Below, in pieces: positions 31,971 through 42,880 of a DNA stretch of 46,030 nt. The stretch is from Marinifilum sp. N1E240 (lineage in GTDB: Bacteria > Bacteroidota > Bacteroidia > Bacteroidales > Marinifilaceae). Location of the stretch: the NCBI RefSeq assembly GCF_009295825.1, contig NZ_WHKF01000015.1:1-46030 (forward strand), read 5' to 3'. The notes beneath the pieces are model-generated. The model did not search any database. It was not told the origin of the DNA and was given only the letters and a program-made list of their open reading frames with translations. Position 1 is the first letter of the stretch. Each line of letters opens with the position of its first letter. The translations under genes and the position numbers were made by a program.

Positions 31971-33509
31971 TTATTTTGGCATTGTATATTCTAATCCAGC
32001 TCCCGGTCCTAATGGTAAGCCTAACAATATCCATCCCATCAATAATATTACCCAAACTACAAAGAAAGCCACCGAATACGGTAACATGGTTGCGATAATG
32101 GTTCCTATACCCGATTTTTTATCGTATTTCTGAACGTAAGCAATAATCAGAGCAAAGAAACTCATCATTGGAGAAATTACATTAGTAACTGAATCACCAA
32201 TACGATAAACCACCTGCGAGAGTTCCGGAGAATATCCCATCAGCATAAACATCGGGATGAAAATTGGTGCCATAATTGCCCACTTGGCCGAAGCCGATCC
32301 CATAAGCATATTAATTAGAGCCGATAAAAGCACAAAAAGAATCATTAAAGGAATCATCCCTATATCCGCTGCCATAAGCGCTCCTGCCCCTTTAATAGCC
32401 ATAATAACTCCTAAGTTTGACCATTTAAAATAAGCAACAAATTGAGCAGCAAAAAAGACAAGCACATAATAACCAGCAAGGGTTTCCATCGATTTTCCCA
32501 TTCCTTTCATGATATCCGCATCTGATTTGAAAACTTTAGCCCCAAATCCATAAGCAATACCACATCCACCTGCTCCTAGGAATAATAATGCTACAACTCC
32601 TTTAATCAATGGAGAAGTTAAAAATCCACCATCAGGTCCTCGGAAAAATCCATTCTCGGGAACTAAGCCCCAAATCGTAATAGCTGTTAAGAAAAGAACA
32701 ACATATAATGCCCAACGCAATCCTCGTCGCTCTAAATCGTTCAAATCATGAATTTCTTCCTTATGATCGGCGGCATCTTTATATACTCCCAGGCGAGGTT
32801 CTATTATTTTTTCGGTAACAAGTGTACCAACAGTTGCAATAACAAAGGTTGAAACCACCATAAAGTAATAGTTAGCCGTTGGGTTCACAACCACAGTTGG
32901 ATCTACAATTCGAGCAGCTTCCTGCGAAAGACCTGCCAATAAAGGATCAATTGTACCTAAAATTAAATTTGCAGAAAATCCCCCCGATACACCAGCAAAA
33001 GCGGCAGCCATACCCGCAATAGGATGTCGATCAACAGCAACAAATATAATCCCAGCAAGTGGAATCAAAAGAACATAACCGACATCCGAAGCTGTGTTGG
33101 AAAGAATACCTGCCAAAACAAGAACAAAAGTCAACATTTTTTTAGGTGCTGATAAAACCAGTTTACGAATTAAGGTTCCAATCAGACCACTACTTTCAGC
33201 AATACCAATACCCAGCATCGCAACCATAACAATTCCTAATGGAGCAAAGCCTGTAAAATTATCCACCATCTCCATAAGAATACGATGAAGTCCTTCTATT
33301 GATAAGAGGTTAACAACTTCGATAGTTTCTTTTGTTCCTGGATGAACTGCCTGCCATCCCAAAAGAGATGCAAGTCCAGATAATAAAATCGCCATTATGG
33401 CAAAAATTGCAAAAAGTGTTGCAGGATGCGGAAGCGCATTCCCAAATTTCTCAGTCACATTCAAAAAACGATCTGTCCAGCTTCGTTTTTTCTTTAAAGT
33501 ATTCTGCAT
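31971..33509 (-). CDS. abgT: AbgT family transporter
   Basis: Start [11 protein letters not shown] at 33509 gives 512 aa; the extra 41 residues of the longer frame do not look like the family. About 11 membrane segments. AbgT marks: [21 protein letters not shown] at the start, [62 protein letters not shown], and [20 protein letters not shown]. The family takes up p-aminobenzoyl-glutamate (E. coli AbgT) or exports sulfonamides and folate precursors (MtrF/YdaH), probably using the ion gradient. No abgA/abgB hydrolase genes are nearby. Which direction it works here cannot be told. Confidence 0.92.
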   Translation of the reverse strand: MQNTLKKKRSWTDRFLNVTEKFGNALPHPATLFAIFAIMAILLSGLASLLGWQAVHPGTKETIEVVNLLSIEGLHRILMEMVDNFTGFAPLGIVMVAMLGIGIAESSGLIGTLIRKLVLSAPKKMLTFVLVLAGILSNTASDVGYVLLIPLAGIIFVAVDRHPIAGMAAAFAGVSGGFSANLILGTIDPLLAGLSQEAARIVDPTVVVNPTANYYFMVVSTFVIATVGTLVTEKIIEPRLGVYKDAADHKEEIHDLNDLERRGLRWALYVVLFLTAITIWGLVPENGFFRGPDGGFLTSPLIKGVVALLFLGAGGCGIAYGFGAKVFKSDADIMKGMGKSMETLAGYYVLVFFAAQFVAYFKWSNLGVIMAIKGAGALMAADIGMIPLMILFVLLSALINMLMGSASAKWAIMAPIFIPMFMLMGYSPELSQVVYRIGDSVTNVISPMMSFFALIIAYVQKYDKKSGIGTIIATMLPYSVAFFVVWVILLMGWILLGLPLGPGAGLEYTMPK

Positions 33510-33715
33510 GTTAGTTAGTTGGTTAAGTTGTTCAAACGGAAAACCGATTGAAACACAAAAAAAGGTAAAATCATGGGATACTGCAAATAAGAATTGACTT
33601 TGTAAATTTATGCTTACAGTGATTTTACACACCGAACTTAAAAACCCAAAATAATTTAGCGAAGATCTGAGTTTAAACAGATAAGGATTCTCTATATTAG
33701 TATAAAGATTATTGA

Positions 33716-33747
33716 TTTGTAATAAAGCATTTCCCCTGCTAAATTTG
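33716..33747 (+). promoter_or_regulatory. Promoter of the DHOD-like gene
   Basis: TTTG (33716-33719), 20 nt, TAAATTTG (33740-33747): a full Bacteroidota promoter, 36 bp before ATG 33784. It lies inside the longer open frame and so fixes the start. Confidence 0.75.
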
Positions 33748-33783
33748 AGTAAATATCAAAAACATAAACTAAACTTTTCTAAC

Positions 33784-34779
33784 ATGCCTAACTTAACAAC
33801 AAACTATTTAGGATTGGATTTAAAAAATCCTATCATCGTAGCAAGCTCCGGATTAACTGATACTGTTGAAAAACTAGTCGAATTGGAAGCAAATGGAGCT
33901 GGAGCTATTGTTCTTAAATCTCTTTTCGAGGAAGAAATTGTAATGGAAATGGAAGAGCAAATGCATGCCATGACCAATCGTCCATACATTTATCCTGAGA
34001 CTTTTGACTATATGGAGGAAGAGCCTCATGAGGATATTCTACGTAAATATTTAAGATTGATTGAAGAAGCTAAAGCTGCTGTTTCGATTCCTATTATTGC
34101 AAGTATCAACTGTGTTAGCGCACAAAAATGGACTTACTTTTCTCGTGAAATTGAAAAAGCAGGTGCTGATGCTCTTGAAGTGAATCTTTTTGTTTTGCCG
34201 ACGGATATGAACAGAAGTGGCGAAGAAAACGAACAGATTTATTTCGATGTATTGAAAACAGTAAAGGAACAAGTTGCCATTCCGGTTGCTTTAAAAATAA
34301 GTCCTTACCATTCTAATTTGGCAAATGTAATCAAGAAATTAGACGATATGGATGCTGATGGAGTTGTAATGTTCAACCGTTTTTACAGTCCTGATATCGA
34401 CATTAATAATCTAAGCATTACCAGTGGACAAGTACTTTCACATTCCGATGACTACAAGAATTCATTACGATGGATTGGAATCATGTCGGATCGTGTAAAA
34501 TGCTCTTTGGCTGCAACTACCGGAATTCATACTTCGGAGAGTATTATCAAACAAATACTGGCAGGTGCTGATGCTGTTCAATTGGCATCCATTTTATATA
34601 AAAACGGACCGGAGTATATTGATATTCTTACAAAAGAAATTTATTCATGGATGGAAGATCAGGGATTTGAGAACATTCGTGATTTTAAGGGTAAAATGTG
34701 CCAATCGAAATCAAATGAACCAGCGGCTTACGAACGAGTTCAATTCATGAAGAATTTCAGAAATTTTGTAATGCATTAA
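33784..34779 (+). CDS. Dihydroorotate dehydrogenase-like flavoprotein
   Basis: Start M-P-N-L-T-T-N-Y-L-G at 33784 (331 aa). TIM-barrel of the class-1 PyrD type: LGLDLKNPIIVASSGLTDTV, GAGAIVLKSLFEEE, IPIIASINCVSAQKW, ADALEVNLFVLPTD, IPVALKISPYHSN, and the FMN phosphate loop near SLAATTGIHTSESIIKQILAGADAVQLASIL. The pyrimidine-pathway catalytic Cys/Ser loop is not evident, so orotate synthesis is not assured. Bacteroidota often carry this 'DHOD-like' paralogue of unknown substrate beside true pyrD. Single gene. Confidence 0.85.
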   Translation: MPNLTTNYLGLDLKNPIIVASSGLTDTVEKLVELEANGAGAIVLKSLFEEEIVMEMEEQMHAMTNRPYIYPETFDYMEEEPHEDILRKYLRLIEEAKAAVSIPIIASINCVSAQKWTYFSREIEKAGADALEVNLFVLPTDMNRSGEENEQIYFDVLKTVKEQVAIPVALKISPYHSNLANVIKKLDDMDADGVVMFNRFYSPDIDINNLSITSGQVLSHSDDYKNSLRWIGIMSDRVKCSLAATTGIHTSESIIKQILAGADAVQLASILYKNGPEYIDILTKEIYSWMEDQGFENIRDFKGKMCQSKSNEPAAYERVQFMKNFRNFVMH

Positions 34780-34818
34780 AAAGAACCTTTTGTTTTTAAA
34801 AAATAAATATCCTTTCAG

Positions 34819-34848
34819 CCCGAGTCAAGTAATTGATTCGGGTTTTTT
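34819..34848 (+). terminator. Terminator of the DHOD-like gene
   Basis: Stem cccgagtcaa/ttgattcggg (one G-U pair), 4-nt loop, then T6. Confidence 0.88.
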
Positions 34849-34957
34849 ATAGGCTTAAACCGTTAAACTGATAAAAATCATTACTATTTAGATTTAGTTT
34901 TATTAAATTGTATAATTCTTTAGTTTAAGCATAATTACTGTAAAAATTCATAATCAC

Positions 34958-36517
34958 ATGGAAACGACAACTACACAAAAAATCATGAAAAATTTTGATG
35001 TACAGGATACACTACAACGATTGGGCATAAAAGATTTAAATGCCGGAGTCTCAACGGGAACAGAATGGTTCGACTGCAAAGGTGCTGTTACCGAATCCTT
35101 CTCTCCTATTGATGGATCTTTAATTGCGAAAGTTCAAAATGCAGATGGAGATGATTATGAAAAAGTACTTGTAAAAGCGCAAGAAGCATTTAAAGTATGG
35201 CGCAAAATGCCAGCCCCAAAACGAGGAGAAATTGTTCGTCAAATTGGTAATGCTTTACGCGACGCAAAAGATGATTTGGGTAGATTGGTTACCTTGGAAA
35301 TGGGAAAAATCTATCAGGAAGGTTTGGGTGAAGTTCAAGAAATGATAGACATTTGCGACTTTGCTGTTGGACAATCGAGAATGCTTTACGGATTTACCAT
35401 GCATTCAGAACGACCAGATCACAAAATGATGGATCAATATCATCCGTTAGGGATTACTGGTGTTATTTCTGCTTTTAACTTTCCAGTAGCAGTATGGGCT
35501 TGGAATGCAATGATCGCAGCTGTTTGTGGCGATGTTGTAATCTGGAAACCTAGCTCTAAAGTTCCTCTTTGTGCAATCGCTTGTCACAATATCATTCAAA
35601 AAGTATTGAAGGATAATGATGTTCCTGAAGGTGTTTTCAATCTAGTTGTTGCTAAATCATCAGTAATGGGTGATAACTTTATTGAAGACAAACGTGTTCC
35701 ACTAATATCAGTAACCGGATCAACAGCTATTGGAAAACGTGTGGCTGAAAAAGTTGGTGCTCGTTTGGGAAGAACCATTGCTGAATTGGGTGGAAACAAT
35801 GCAATTATTGTTGCTCCAACTGCTGATTTGGATCTGGCAATTCCAGGGATTGTTTTCGGTTCGGTAGGTACTGCAGGACAAAGATGTACTTCTACTCGTC
35901 GACTAATCATTCACGAAAGTATTTACGATGATGTAAAAGGTCGATTGCTAAATGCATACAAACAAGTTGAAGGAAAAATTGGTAATCCACTTGATGAAAA
36001 TACTTTGGTTGGACCGGTAATTGATGAAGGTGCTGTTGAAGTTTATAAAACTGCCATTGCCGAGGTAAAAAAAGCAGGTGGTAAAATTGTATTTGGTGAT
36101 AAGGTTATTGAAGGCAATTTTGTACTTCCAACTTTCTGCGAGGTAGAAAACCACTGGCAAATTGTTCAGGATGAATCTTTTGTTCCGGTATTGTACATCA
36201 TGAAATACAAAACACTCGAAGAAGCAATTGACTTGCACAACGATGTTCCTCAAGGTTTATCTTCGTCCATTTTTACGATGAATATGCGTGAAGCACAAAC
36301 CTTTATTTCTGCAGTTGGGAGCGATTGTGGTATTGCAAATGTTAATATTGGAACTTCAGGTGCCGAAATTGGTGGTGCTTTTGGTGGTGAAAAGGAAACT
36401 GGTGGTGGACGCGAATCGGGTTCGGACTCTTGGAAAACATACATGAGAAGACAAACAAATACCTTAAACTATGGTAATGATTTGCCATTAGCTCAAGGAA
36501 TCAAATTTGATTTATAA
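34958..36517 (+). CDS. Aldehyde dehydrogenase, ALDH7 (aminoadipate-semialdehyde) type
   Basis: A 519-aa NAD(P)+ aldehyde dehydrogenase. Catalytic Cys310 in [12 protein letters not shown], general base Glu276 in [13 protein letters not shown], oxyanion Asn174 in [14 protein letters not shown]. The phrases LGSLxLEMGK-like ([21 protein letters not shown]), QSRMLYG, and the end [22 protein letters not shown] with MRRQTNT match antiquitin/ALDH7 (L-2-aminoadipate-6-semialdehyde dehydrogenase, lysine breakdown; AmaB). A non-standard N-terminal extension of ~30 residues is present; ATG at codon 10 is an alternative start. No other lysine-degradation gene is adjacent, so the substrate is inferred from family only. 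Confidence 0.9.
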   Translation: METTTTQKIMKNFDVQDTLQRLGIKDLNAGVSTGTEWFDCKGAVTESFSPIDGSLIAKVQNADGDDYEKVLVKAQEAFKVWRKMPAPKRGEIVRQIGNALRDAKDDLGRLVTLEMGKIYQEGLGEVQEMIDICDFAVGQSRMLYGFTMHSERPDHKMMDQYHPLGITGVISAFNFPVAVWAWNAMIAAVCGDVVIWKPSSKVPLCAIACHNIIQKVLKDNDVPEGVFNLVVAKSSVMGDNFIEDKRVPLISVTGSTAIGKRVAEKVGARLGRTIAELGGNNAIIVAPTADLDLAIPGIVFGSVGTAGQRCTSTRRLIIHESIYDDVKGRLLNAYKQVEGKIGNPLDENTLVGPVIDEGAVEVYKTAIAEVKKAGGKIVFGDKVIEGNFVLPTFCEVENHWQIVQDESFVPVLYIMKYKTLEEAIDLHNDVPQGLSSSIFTMNMREAQTFISAVGSDCGIANVNIGTSGAEIGGAFGGEKETGGGRESGSDSWKTYMRRQTNTLNYGNDLPLAQGIKFDL

Positions 36518-36547
36518 AAAAATAGCATTTCAAATTTTAATAATGTA

Positions 36548-36577
36548 AGGCCTCCGCTAATGCGGGGGCTTTTTTTA
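36548..36577 (+). terminator. Terminator of the ALDH7-type gene
   Basis: gcctccgc/gcgggggc stem (one G-U pair) with a TAAT loop followed by T7, 33 bp past the stop. Confidence 0.9.
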
Positions 36578-36702
36578 TTTAATTCTTCCAAATTTATAGC
36601 ATTAATCGAGCTTCTCACCTATCAAAATCATTAATTCACACATTAATGCAATATCATTCACAAAAGCCTTTCACATAATTTTTTAAAGCCTTCATAAATT
36701 CT

Positions 36703-36710
36703 TATTTTTG
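36703..36710 (+). promoter_or_regulatory. -7 promoter box, 916-aa protein gene
   Basis: TATTTTTG fits TAnnTTTG, 31 bp before ATG 36742. Confidence 0.5.
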
Positions 36711-36741
36711 AAGCAACACTATACCATCCAATCTGTTTACT

Positions 36742-39492
36742 ATGCTGAGAAAAATTCTTACCTCTTTTTTCATTGTATTGCTTTTGGCAATCATTGTTTT
36801 AGGCTATTTATATCTTCAAAAACAAAAAGAATACAAAGGAATTGATCCTTTCTCTGCAGTACCTGTAAACTCCGAATTAATCATTCAATTCGAGAGTTTG
36901 GAAAAACTCATCACTAAATTGGAGAATAACACTGGCGCCTGGAAAGAGCTAGGAAACTTTGATAAAATAGCCAAAATCAACAATAATCTTCAATTTATTG
37001 ATAGCTTGGTAAGCAACTTTGATTCCGATTATTCATTTTCATTAGATCGTAGTTTTACTCTGGCTAGTCATTTGCAAGGGAAAAACGATATTGAATATCT
37101 CTACATCTTGCCCATTAATGATTACCTGGAAGAAAAAAAGATTCAAAGTTCTGTTAGCAATTGGATTGGTCCTGATTTACAATTAAGAGAGCGACACTAC
37201 CAAAACACAACTCTTTACACCATTCCAAGCTCTTCCAAAAAAGGTGAAGAATTGCATTTTTCATTTTCCAATGGTCTATTAATTGGTAGCCGATCGATGT
37301 TATTATTGGAAAATTCGATTCGTCAATTAAGTACCGAGAATTCCATATCTAAATCGAAAGGTTTTGAACAAATCAGAAGAACTATTGGTAAAAATGTTGA
37401 TGCCAATATATTCCTGAATTTAAAAACATTCCCAAAACAGATTTCCTTTTCATTGGATAAAAGTCACAGCAAATTTATTCGCAACTACACCAATTTAGCC
37501 AACTGGACAGAGCTTGATCTTAGCTTTAGAAACCGCATTATTTTACTGAATGGTTTTACTTATAGTGATCCTCAACAAGGGAATCTGATGAATCTATTTT
37601 TGCAGCAAGAACCTGTTAAAATGGAAATGGAATCCATTCTTCCTTCAGAGACTGGTATTTTGGCAATATTGGGTATTGCAGATCCTTTAATGCACAAGGG
37701 AAAATATCGCAAGTTTCTCGATCAAATGGGAAAATTATCAGATTATCAAAAGGATATCAATGATCTAAAAAAGAAAACAGGAGAAGATTTTGAAGAAATC
37801 ATATTCTCAATTATCCATAAAGAAATTGGTTTAGCATTTGCTGAAGGTAATTCTGATAAAAGATTCACCGTAATAAGAACCAAAAGTGCAAGTATTGCCA
37901 AAGAGAAAATGCTGAAGCCTGTTTTGGGATACGCTAAAAAGCAACAACGCACTTTGGCATATTACAAAAGAACCTATAAATTGGATTCTGAAACATCCTT
38001 CGATATCTACCGATTACCGGATGATCGTTTGCCAGAAAAGCTCTTTGGAAGCTTTTTTACGGATGCCTCATCGGCTTATTTTACCTTTATCGACAACTAT
38101 TTGGTTATGGGACCGAATATCAACTCCTTATCGGAGTTCATTAAAGAATCAGTTTTAGGAAAAACCCTTGATAGCAATCAGAGTTATCAGGAAAATAAAG
38201 AGTTTCTTTCCAATAAAGCCAACTTCTTTTTTTATACAGCAACACCTAAAGCAAATCGATTTATATCAAGTTTTTTAAACGAAGAATTGCAAAAGGAAAT
38301 TAAAAATCATAAGGAAAGTGTAAATAAGTTTCAGGCAATTGGCTTGCAATTAAGTTCGAATCGAAACTTAATTTACAACAACTTGTTTATTGAGTACGAT
38401 CCGGTTTTGGAAGCTGCCCCACAAACCGATTGGGAATCCAGATTAGATACTTGTTTCAAGCACAAACCCTATTTGGTAAGAAATCATTACACCAAGGAGA
38501 ATGAAATTCTGATTCAGGATATCAACAATCAATTATGCCTTTTGAATCCAGCAGGTAGAATGCTATGGAAAAAACCTTTGGATTCTAAAATCATTGGAGA
38601 AATTCAGCAAGTTGATTACTTCAAAAATAACAAATTGCAATATCTGTTTGCAACCAAAAAACATTTGCATTTGATTGATAGAAATGGCAATAACGTAAAG
38701 AATTATCCAATTCGGTTAAAATCGGATGCGGTAAGAGGAGTTTCCATATTCGATTACGATAAAAATCGCAATTATCGATTCTTTATTCCTTGCAAAGATC
38801 AAAAAGCATACGCTTACACTAAAGAAGGAAAATTGCTTACCGGATGGAATCCTGCCAAGGCTGAAAACCAAATTACCAGCCAAATTCAACATTTTAGAGT
38901 CAACAATAAAGATTACATTGTTTTCGCCGATAAATATCGAATATACATATTGAATAGACGTGGTGTAGAGCGAGTAAAACTAAAAAAGCAATTCTCAAAA
39001 TCGGAGAAAAATCCATTCTTCCTGGAAAAAACGAATAGCCGTATGGTTACAACTGATACCAATGGTACCATTCACTACATTTATTTCACAGGAAAAGTGG
39101 AAAGTAAAACATTTACCGAATTATCGGAAGCACACTTTTTTACTGCTGCCGACTTGAATTCTGATGGTAAAAATGAATACCTGTTTGCAGATTATAATTT
39201 CCTCAAGGTTTTTGATGCTAGCGGAAAAACAAAGCTGGAGAAAAAATTCGACTCTGGTATCAGCTATGCTCCTCATGTTTACAGATTCTCTAGAAGGAAT
39301 ATCGAAATTGGAATATGTGTTGAAAATGAGAATAAAATTTATCTGCTTGATACCAATGGTAACAATCACAGTGGATTTCCTCTGAAAGGCAACACAGAAT
39401 TTTCTATTGGCTTTGCCAAATCGGGTGATAAATCTTTTAACCTATACGTAGGAGATAATCGTAACTTCTTGTTAAACTACTCCGTACACTAG
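36742..39492 (+). CDS. Membrane-anchored 916-aa protein of unknown function
   Basis: One N-terminal membrane segment (SFFIVLLLAIIVLGYLYL), then a large extracytoplasmic part. The first half (about 40-560) is an alpha/beta region with phrases such as FSAVPVNSELIIQFESLEKL and SYFTFIDNYLVMGPNINSLSEF, like DUF3352-type envelope proteins. The second half (about 570-916) contains repeated short strands ending in aspartate turns (LIDRNGNNVKN, TAADLNSDGKNEYLFADYN, LLDTNGNNHSGFPL) that look like a beta-propeller of FG-GAP/PQQ type. No enzyme motif seen. About 160 bp separate it from a lipoprotein/barrel pair on the same strand, with a separate -7 box for that pair. Confidence 0.75.
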   Translation: MLRKILTSFFIVLLLAIIVLGYLYLQKQKEYKGIDPFSAVPVNSELIIQFESLEKLITKLENNTGAWKELGNFDKIAKINNNLQFIDSLVSNFDSDYSFSLDRSFTLASHLQGKNDIEYLYILPINDYLEEKKIQSSVSNWIGPDLQLRERHYQNTTLYTIPSSSKKGEELHFSFSNGLLIGSRSMLLLENSIRQLSTENSISKSKGFEQIRRTIGKNVDANIFLNLKTFPKQISFSLDKSHSKFIRNYTNLANWTELDLSFRNRIILLNGFTYSDPQQGNLMNLFLQQEPVKMEMESILPSETGILAILGIADPLMHKGKYRKFLDQMGKLSDYQKDINDLKKKTGEDFEEIIFSIIHKEIGLAFAEGNSDKRFTVIRTKSASIAKEKMLKPVLGYAKKQQRTLAYYKRTYKLDSETSFDIYRLPDDRLPEKLFGSFFTDASSAYFTFIDNYLVMGPNINSLSEFIKESVLGKTLDSNQSYQENKEFLSNKANFFFYTATPKANRFISSFLNEELQKEIKNHKESVNKFQAIGLQLSSNRNLIYNNLFIEYDPVLEAAPQTDWESRLDTCFKHKPYLVRNHYTKENEILIQDINNQLCLLNPAGRMLWKKPLDSKIIGEIQQVDYFKNNKLQYLFATKKHLHLIDRNGNNVKNYPIRLKSDAVRGVSIFDYDKNRNYRFFIPCKDQKAYAYTKEGKLLTGWNPAKAENQITSQIQHFRVNNKDYIVFADKYRIYILNRRGVERVKLKKQFSKSEKNPFFLEKTNSRMVTTDTNGTIHYIYFTGKVESKTFTELSEAHFFTAADLNSDGKNEYLFADYNFLKVFDASGKTKLEKKFDSGISYAPHVYRFSRRNIEIGICVENENKIYLLDTNGNNHSGFPLKGNTEFSIGFAKSGDKSFNLYVGDNRNFLLNYSVH

Positions 39493-39551
39493 CCGTTCAT
39501 CAGCAATAAGATTTTATTCACGTAATCAATTAAGTTGTTTACATGATTTCG

Positions 39552-39559
39552 TATTTTTG
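39552..39559 (+). promoter_or_regulatory. -7 promoter box, lipoprotein/barrel operon
   Basis: TATTTTTG fits TAnnTTTG, 91 bp before ATG 39651. Confidence 0.5.
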
Positions 39560-39650
39560 TTGAGGCAAACTAAAAATCTAATCAAATATATTAGGGTTGA
39601 ACATGCGTTAAGCGGTATTAATTTACGTATGTCAATTAAATAAAACTACT

Positions 39651-41288
39651 ATGATATCTAAATTTCGATTTCTCATTCCGGTTTTAATTTCCGGTATTTT
39701 AGCCGTAACAATGCAATCATGTTTCGATTCAGATGATTACGACATGGATAAATTATCTGATAAGGTAGATTGGACTCCAAATATGATCGTTCCCGTTAGT
39801 TACGGAACCTATTCTCTTTGGTATTTATTAAACGAACATGAAACTGATCCTGCTGATCAAACCATCTTTTTAGAAAATGGTTTTCTTCACATCAAATATC
39901 GAGAAGATAATATTTTTACCTACGATGCAGGTTCTGTATTAACATTTCCAAACCAGCTTACAGAAAGCTATTCAATGCCCCTTCCTCCGGTAGGTTTCGC
40001 CGGTCCAATACCTATTCCACCTCAATCTGATGTATATGGTGTACAAACAGGTCAAGCTGGCATTACCTTATCTCAATTAGAAATTGATGGAAATCTACAA
40101 TTAACTTTTAGCAACCCGCTAAATGCAGATATCTCTCTTGATGTGACGATTCCTGGTGGAACAATCGGAGGTGCACTTGCAACGGATAACTTTACAATTC
40201 CAGCAAACAATCCAAACCATGTTGAGAACTTCGATTTAACTGATCTCAATCTAACTTTTAACACACCATACACAACTGCAAATGAAATTACCATTGAATT
40301 TTCTGGAACAATTCTAGACAATGGAGGAACCATTTCTGGTGTAGGTAGCTTAGGAATTCAATATCAGGTTCAGAATATCAATTTCGATATGGCTTATGGT
40401 GATTTTGGTAAACAAATGATAGACATAGGAACGGGTAATATAGATATGGATGTTGATTTTTGGGATGATATTGAAGGCGAATACGAATTTGCTGATCCAA
40501 GAATTTACTTGTACATGCGCAATTCGGTTGGTGTACCTTTTGAGATTAATGCCAATATGACTGGTTATAGTACAGATGGCAATTCGGCATCTCTAAATCC
40601 AGATCCTTTGCAACCCAATTATCCAAGAAATTTATCCGAAGTTACCAACGGAATATCAGAAACAGTTGTTTACGACAGAAACAACTCACAAATCACTCAA
40701 GTGATGGCTTTGCCACCTTCTGATCGATTGGATTATTCAGGTCAGGTTGACTTAAATCCAAATACAGTAGATATTAATTCACAACCGAACATTCTTAGCA
40801 GCAGTTCGCGAATTGATGTTGATCTGGAAATTGATGTCCCTCTTGATTTCTCAGCGACTAATTTAATGCTACGCGATACCATTGATGATATGGATATTGA
40901 CGATGCAGAAAAAATAATGAATGCAGCTATCGTTATAACAGCCGAAAACGGATATCCTTTAGACGTTCAAATTGATAGAATTTACATGACTGATGAACTT
41001 TACAATGTAGTTGATTCTATTGTGGATAGTGAAGTAATAGATGCTGCAGGAGTCTACCCAGCTGGACATGCATCCGAAGGAGAAGTTGATCCAAGTACAA
41101 TTGTTGAGGTAACTCATGAAATAAAATTGACGCAGACTCAAATTGAACACCTTAACGAGACAGAGAATCTTATTATCAATGCTAGCGTTAAAACCTCTGG
41201 CACTGGAACTGAAGCTGTAAAATTAAAGGGTGATTACGAACTTAAATTTGCAATAGCTGTTCAAGCCCAAATCGACTTAAATAATTAG
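39651..41288 (+). CDS. Surface lipoprotein of unknown function
   Basis: A 545-aa protein with a lipobox (TMQSC, Cys24) after a hydrophobic stretch (FLIPVLISGILAVTM). The residues after Cys are acidic (FDSDDYDMD), which in Bacteroidota acts as a lipoprotein surface-export signal, so exposure on the cell surface is likely. The rest is beta-rich and Asp/Asn-rich without a recognised enzyme motif (VTIPGGTIGGALATDNFTIP, VDLEIDVPLDFSATNLMLRD). The downstream barrel gene starts 19 bp later, so the two probably act together at the outer membrane. Confidence 0.8.
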   Translation: MISKFRFLIPVLISGILAVTMQSCFDSDDYDMDKLSDKVDWTPNMIVPVSYGTYSLWYLLNEHETDPADQTIFLENGFLHIKYREDNIFTYDAGSVLTFPNQLTESYSMPLPPVGFAGPIPIPPQSDVYGVQTGQAGITLSQLEIDGNLQLTFSNPLNADISLDVTIPGGTIGGALATDNFTIPANNPNHVENFDLTDLNLTFNTPYTTANEITIEFSGTILDNGGTISGVGSLGIQYQVQNINFDMAYGDFGKQMIDIGTGNIDMDVDFWDDIEGEYEFADPRIYLYMRNSVGVPFEINANMTGYSTDGNSASLNPDPLQPNYPRNLSEVTNGISETVVYDRNNSQITQVMALPPSDRLDYSGQVDLNPNTVDINSQPNILSSSSRIDVDLEIDVPLDFSATNLMLRDTIDDMDIDDAEKIMNAAIVITAENGYPLDVQIDRIYMTDELYNVVDSIVDSEVIDAAGVYPAGHASEGEVDPSTIVEVTHEIKLTQTQIEHLNETENLIINASVKTSGTGTEAVKLKGDYELKFAIAVQAQIDLNN

Positions 41289-41307
41289 AAGACTCATTCA
41301 CCCCGCT

Positions 41308-42780
41308 ATGATTAAACTATTTTATAAAATATCTCTTACAGGAATTCTAATTGTTTTTCTGATTACAAATGCTACAGCACAGAAATTAAACAACACATTG
41401 TATTTAATGCAAAATGTGCCTCAATCCAATCAGTTAAATCCTGCTATTCAACCAGAATGTAAAGTGTTTGTAGGTTTTCCTGCCCTCAGTTCTATTTATG
41501 TGAATTATGGCAATACCGCTTTCGCTTACGATGATATTATTACCGATGGAACAGGAATTCGTTCCGATTCGTTGGTGGTAAATGTGAATAGCTTTCACGA
41601 TGCCTTAAAAACAACCAATTATGTATCTCAACAACTTGAAATAACTCTTTTTGCCTTAGGAATTCGCGCGAAAGATTACTATTTCACTCTGGATGTAATT
41701 GAAAAAGAAGATTCCAGGTTTAGCTTCGATAAAGAGATGATTACATTCCTTAAAGATGGTAACTACGATTATAGAGGTAAAACTTCGAATTGGGGAGGCA
41801 TAGGACTTGATGCCAACTATTATCACGAAATTGCGCTTGGAGCATCTAAAAAGATCAACGATAAATGGACAGTTGGTATTAAGGGGAAAGTATTGTTTGG
41901 TGTTGCAAATGTGCATATGGAAGAATCCGATATGTCAATATTCACCTCAGCTTCGGGAGATCAAATTGTTCTAAATTCAAAACACAGACTTAGAGCCTCT
42001 TTACCAATCAATCAAATTGGTTACGATGCAGATGGATATGTAGATGATATCAACTTTGATGGTGATGATTTCGATCAGGATTTCTTTTTAAACACCGATA
42101 ATAAGGGTTTTGCTGTAGATTTGGGTATGACTTACCAAATGGATGATAAAACTACGCTTTATGCAAGTATCTTAGATATTGGTGCTATCAATTGGAAATC
42201 GAATGGATATGAATTTGTTCAGGATGGTTCATTCACCTATGACGGTGCCGATTGGTCACAATCTGGAAATTCAAATGATCCAAATTATGAAGAGATTGAA
42301 GATGTTTTTGAAGATCTTTCGGATGATATTGCTGACGAATTTCGTGCTACTGATTTGGTAGGATCTTATTCTGTTGCCTTACCAACTAAAATCTATTTGG
42401 GAGGAACGCATCAAATTGGGAAGAGAGTTAATTTAGGAGCTTTGAGTAGAACTGAAATTTTTAATGGCAAGGTTCAATCTTCTCTGTCTTTTTCAGCAAA
42501 TGCTCGCTTTTTTAAGAACCTAAGCACTAGTGCCAGTTACACCGTTGCCAATAATTCTTATGCCAACCTTGGACTTGGTATTGCGGCTAAAGCGGGTCCT
42601 TTGCAATTCTATGTGATTAGCGACAATGTAATGGCTGCAATTAGACCCAACAGCGCACAAATAGCAAACATTCGTTTTGGTTTCAACTTTTTATTTGGTT
42701 GCAAAAACAAAGTAATCAGTCGAAATTCCTGTTCTTTCGAAGATGAACTGAAGAACAAAAAGAAACCCTTATACAAATAA
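41308..42780 (+). CDS. DUF5723-type outer-membrane beta-barrel protein
   Basis: A 490-aa protein with signal peptide (ISLTGILIVFLITNATAQ). The mature start NTLYLMQNVPQSNQLNPAIQP resembles the N-x-x-N-P-A motif of PorV/FadL-like Bacteroidota barrels and of DUF5723. Repeated amphipathic strands follow to the C-terminus (ARFFKNLSTSASYTVANNSY, IANIRFGFNFLFGCKN). An acidic insert (DADGYVDDINFDGDDFDQD) might bind Ca2+. It pairs with the upstream lipoprotein. The final ~20 residues with two Cys follow the last strand and are unusual for a barrel. Confidence 0.82.
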   Translation: MIKLFYKISLTGILIVFLITNATAQKLNNTLYLMQNVPQSNQLNPAIQPECKVFVGFPALSSIYVNYGNTAFAYDDIITDGTGIRSDSLVVNVNSFHDALKTTNYVSQQLEITLFALGIRAKDYYFTLDVIEKEDSRFSFDKEMITFLKDGNYDYRGKTSNWGGIGLDANYYHEIALGASKKINDKWTVGIKGKVLFGVANVHMEESDMSIFTSASGDQIVLNSKHRLRASLPINQIGYDADGYVDDINFDGDDFDQDFFLNTDNKGFAVDLGMTYQMDDKTTLYASILDIGAINWKSNGYEFVQDGSFTYDGADWSQSGNSNDPNYEEIEDVFEDLSDDIADEFRATDLVGSYSVALPTKIYLGGTHQIGKRVNLGALSRTEIFNGKVQSSLSFSANARFFKNLSTSASYTVANNSYANLGLGIAAKAGPLQFYVISDNVMAAIRPNSAQIANIRFGFNFLFGCKNKVISRNSCSFEDELKNKKKPLYK

Positions 42781-42834
42781 AGCGTAACTACAATAAACTC
42801 CATATTTTCGGAGTGTTTACATCAATTTAAATTC

Positions 42835-42865
42835 AGGGCTACCTCTTGCAGGTAGTCCTTTTTTT
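42835..42865 (+). terminator. Terminator of lipoprotein/barrel operon
   Basis: agggctacct/aggtagtcct stem (one G-U pair), 5-nt loop, then T7. Confidence 0.9.
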
Positions 42866-42880
42866 GTGTTTTATTTTCCT

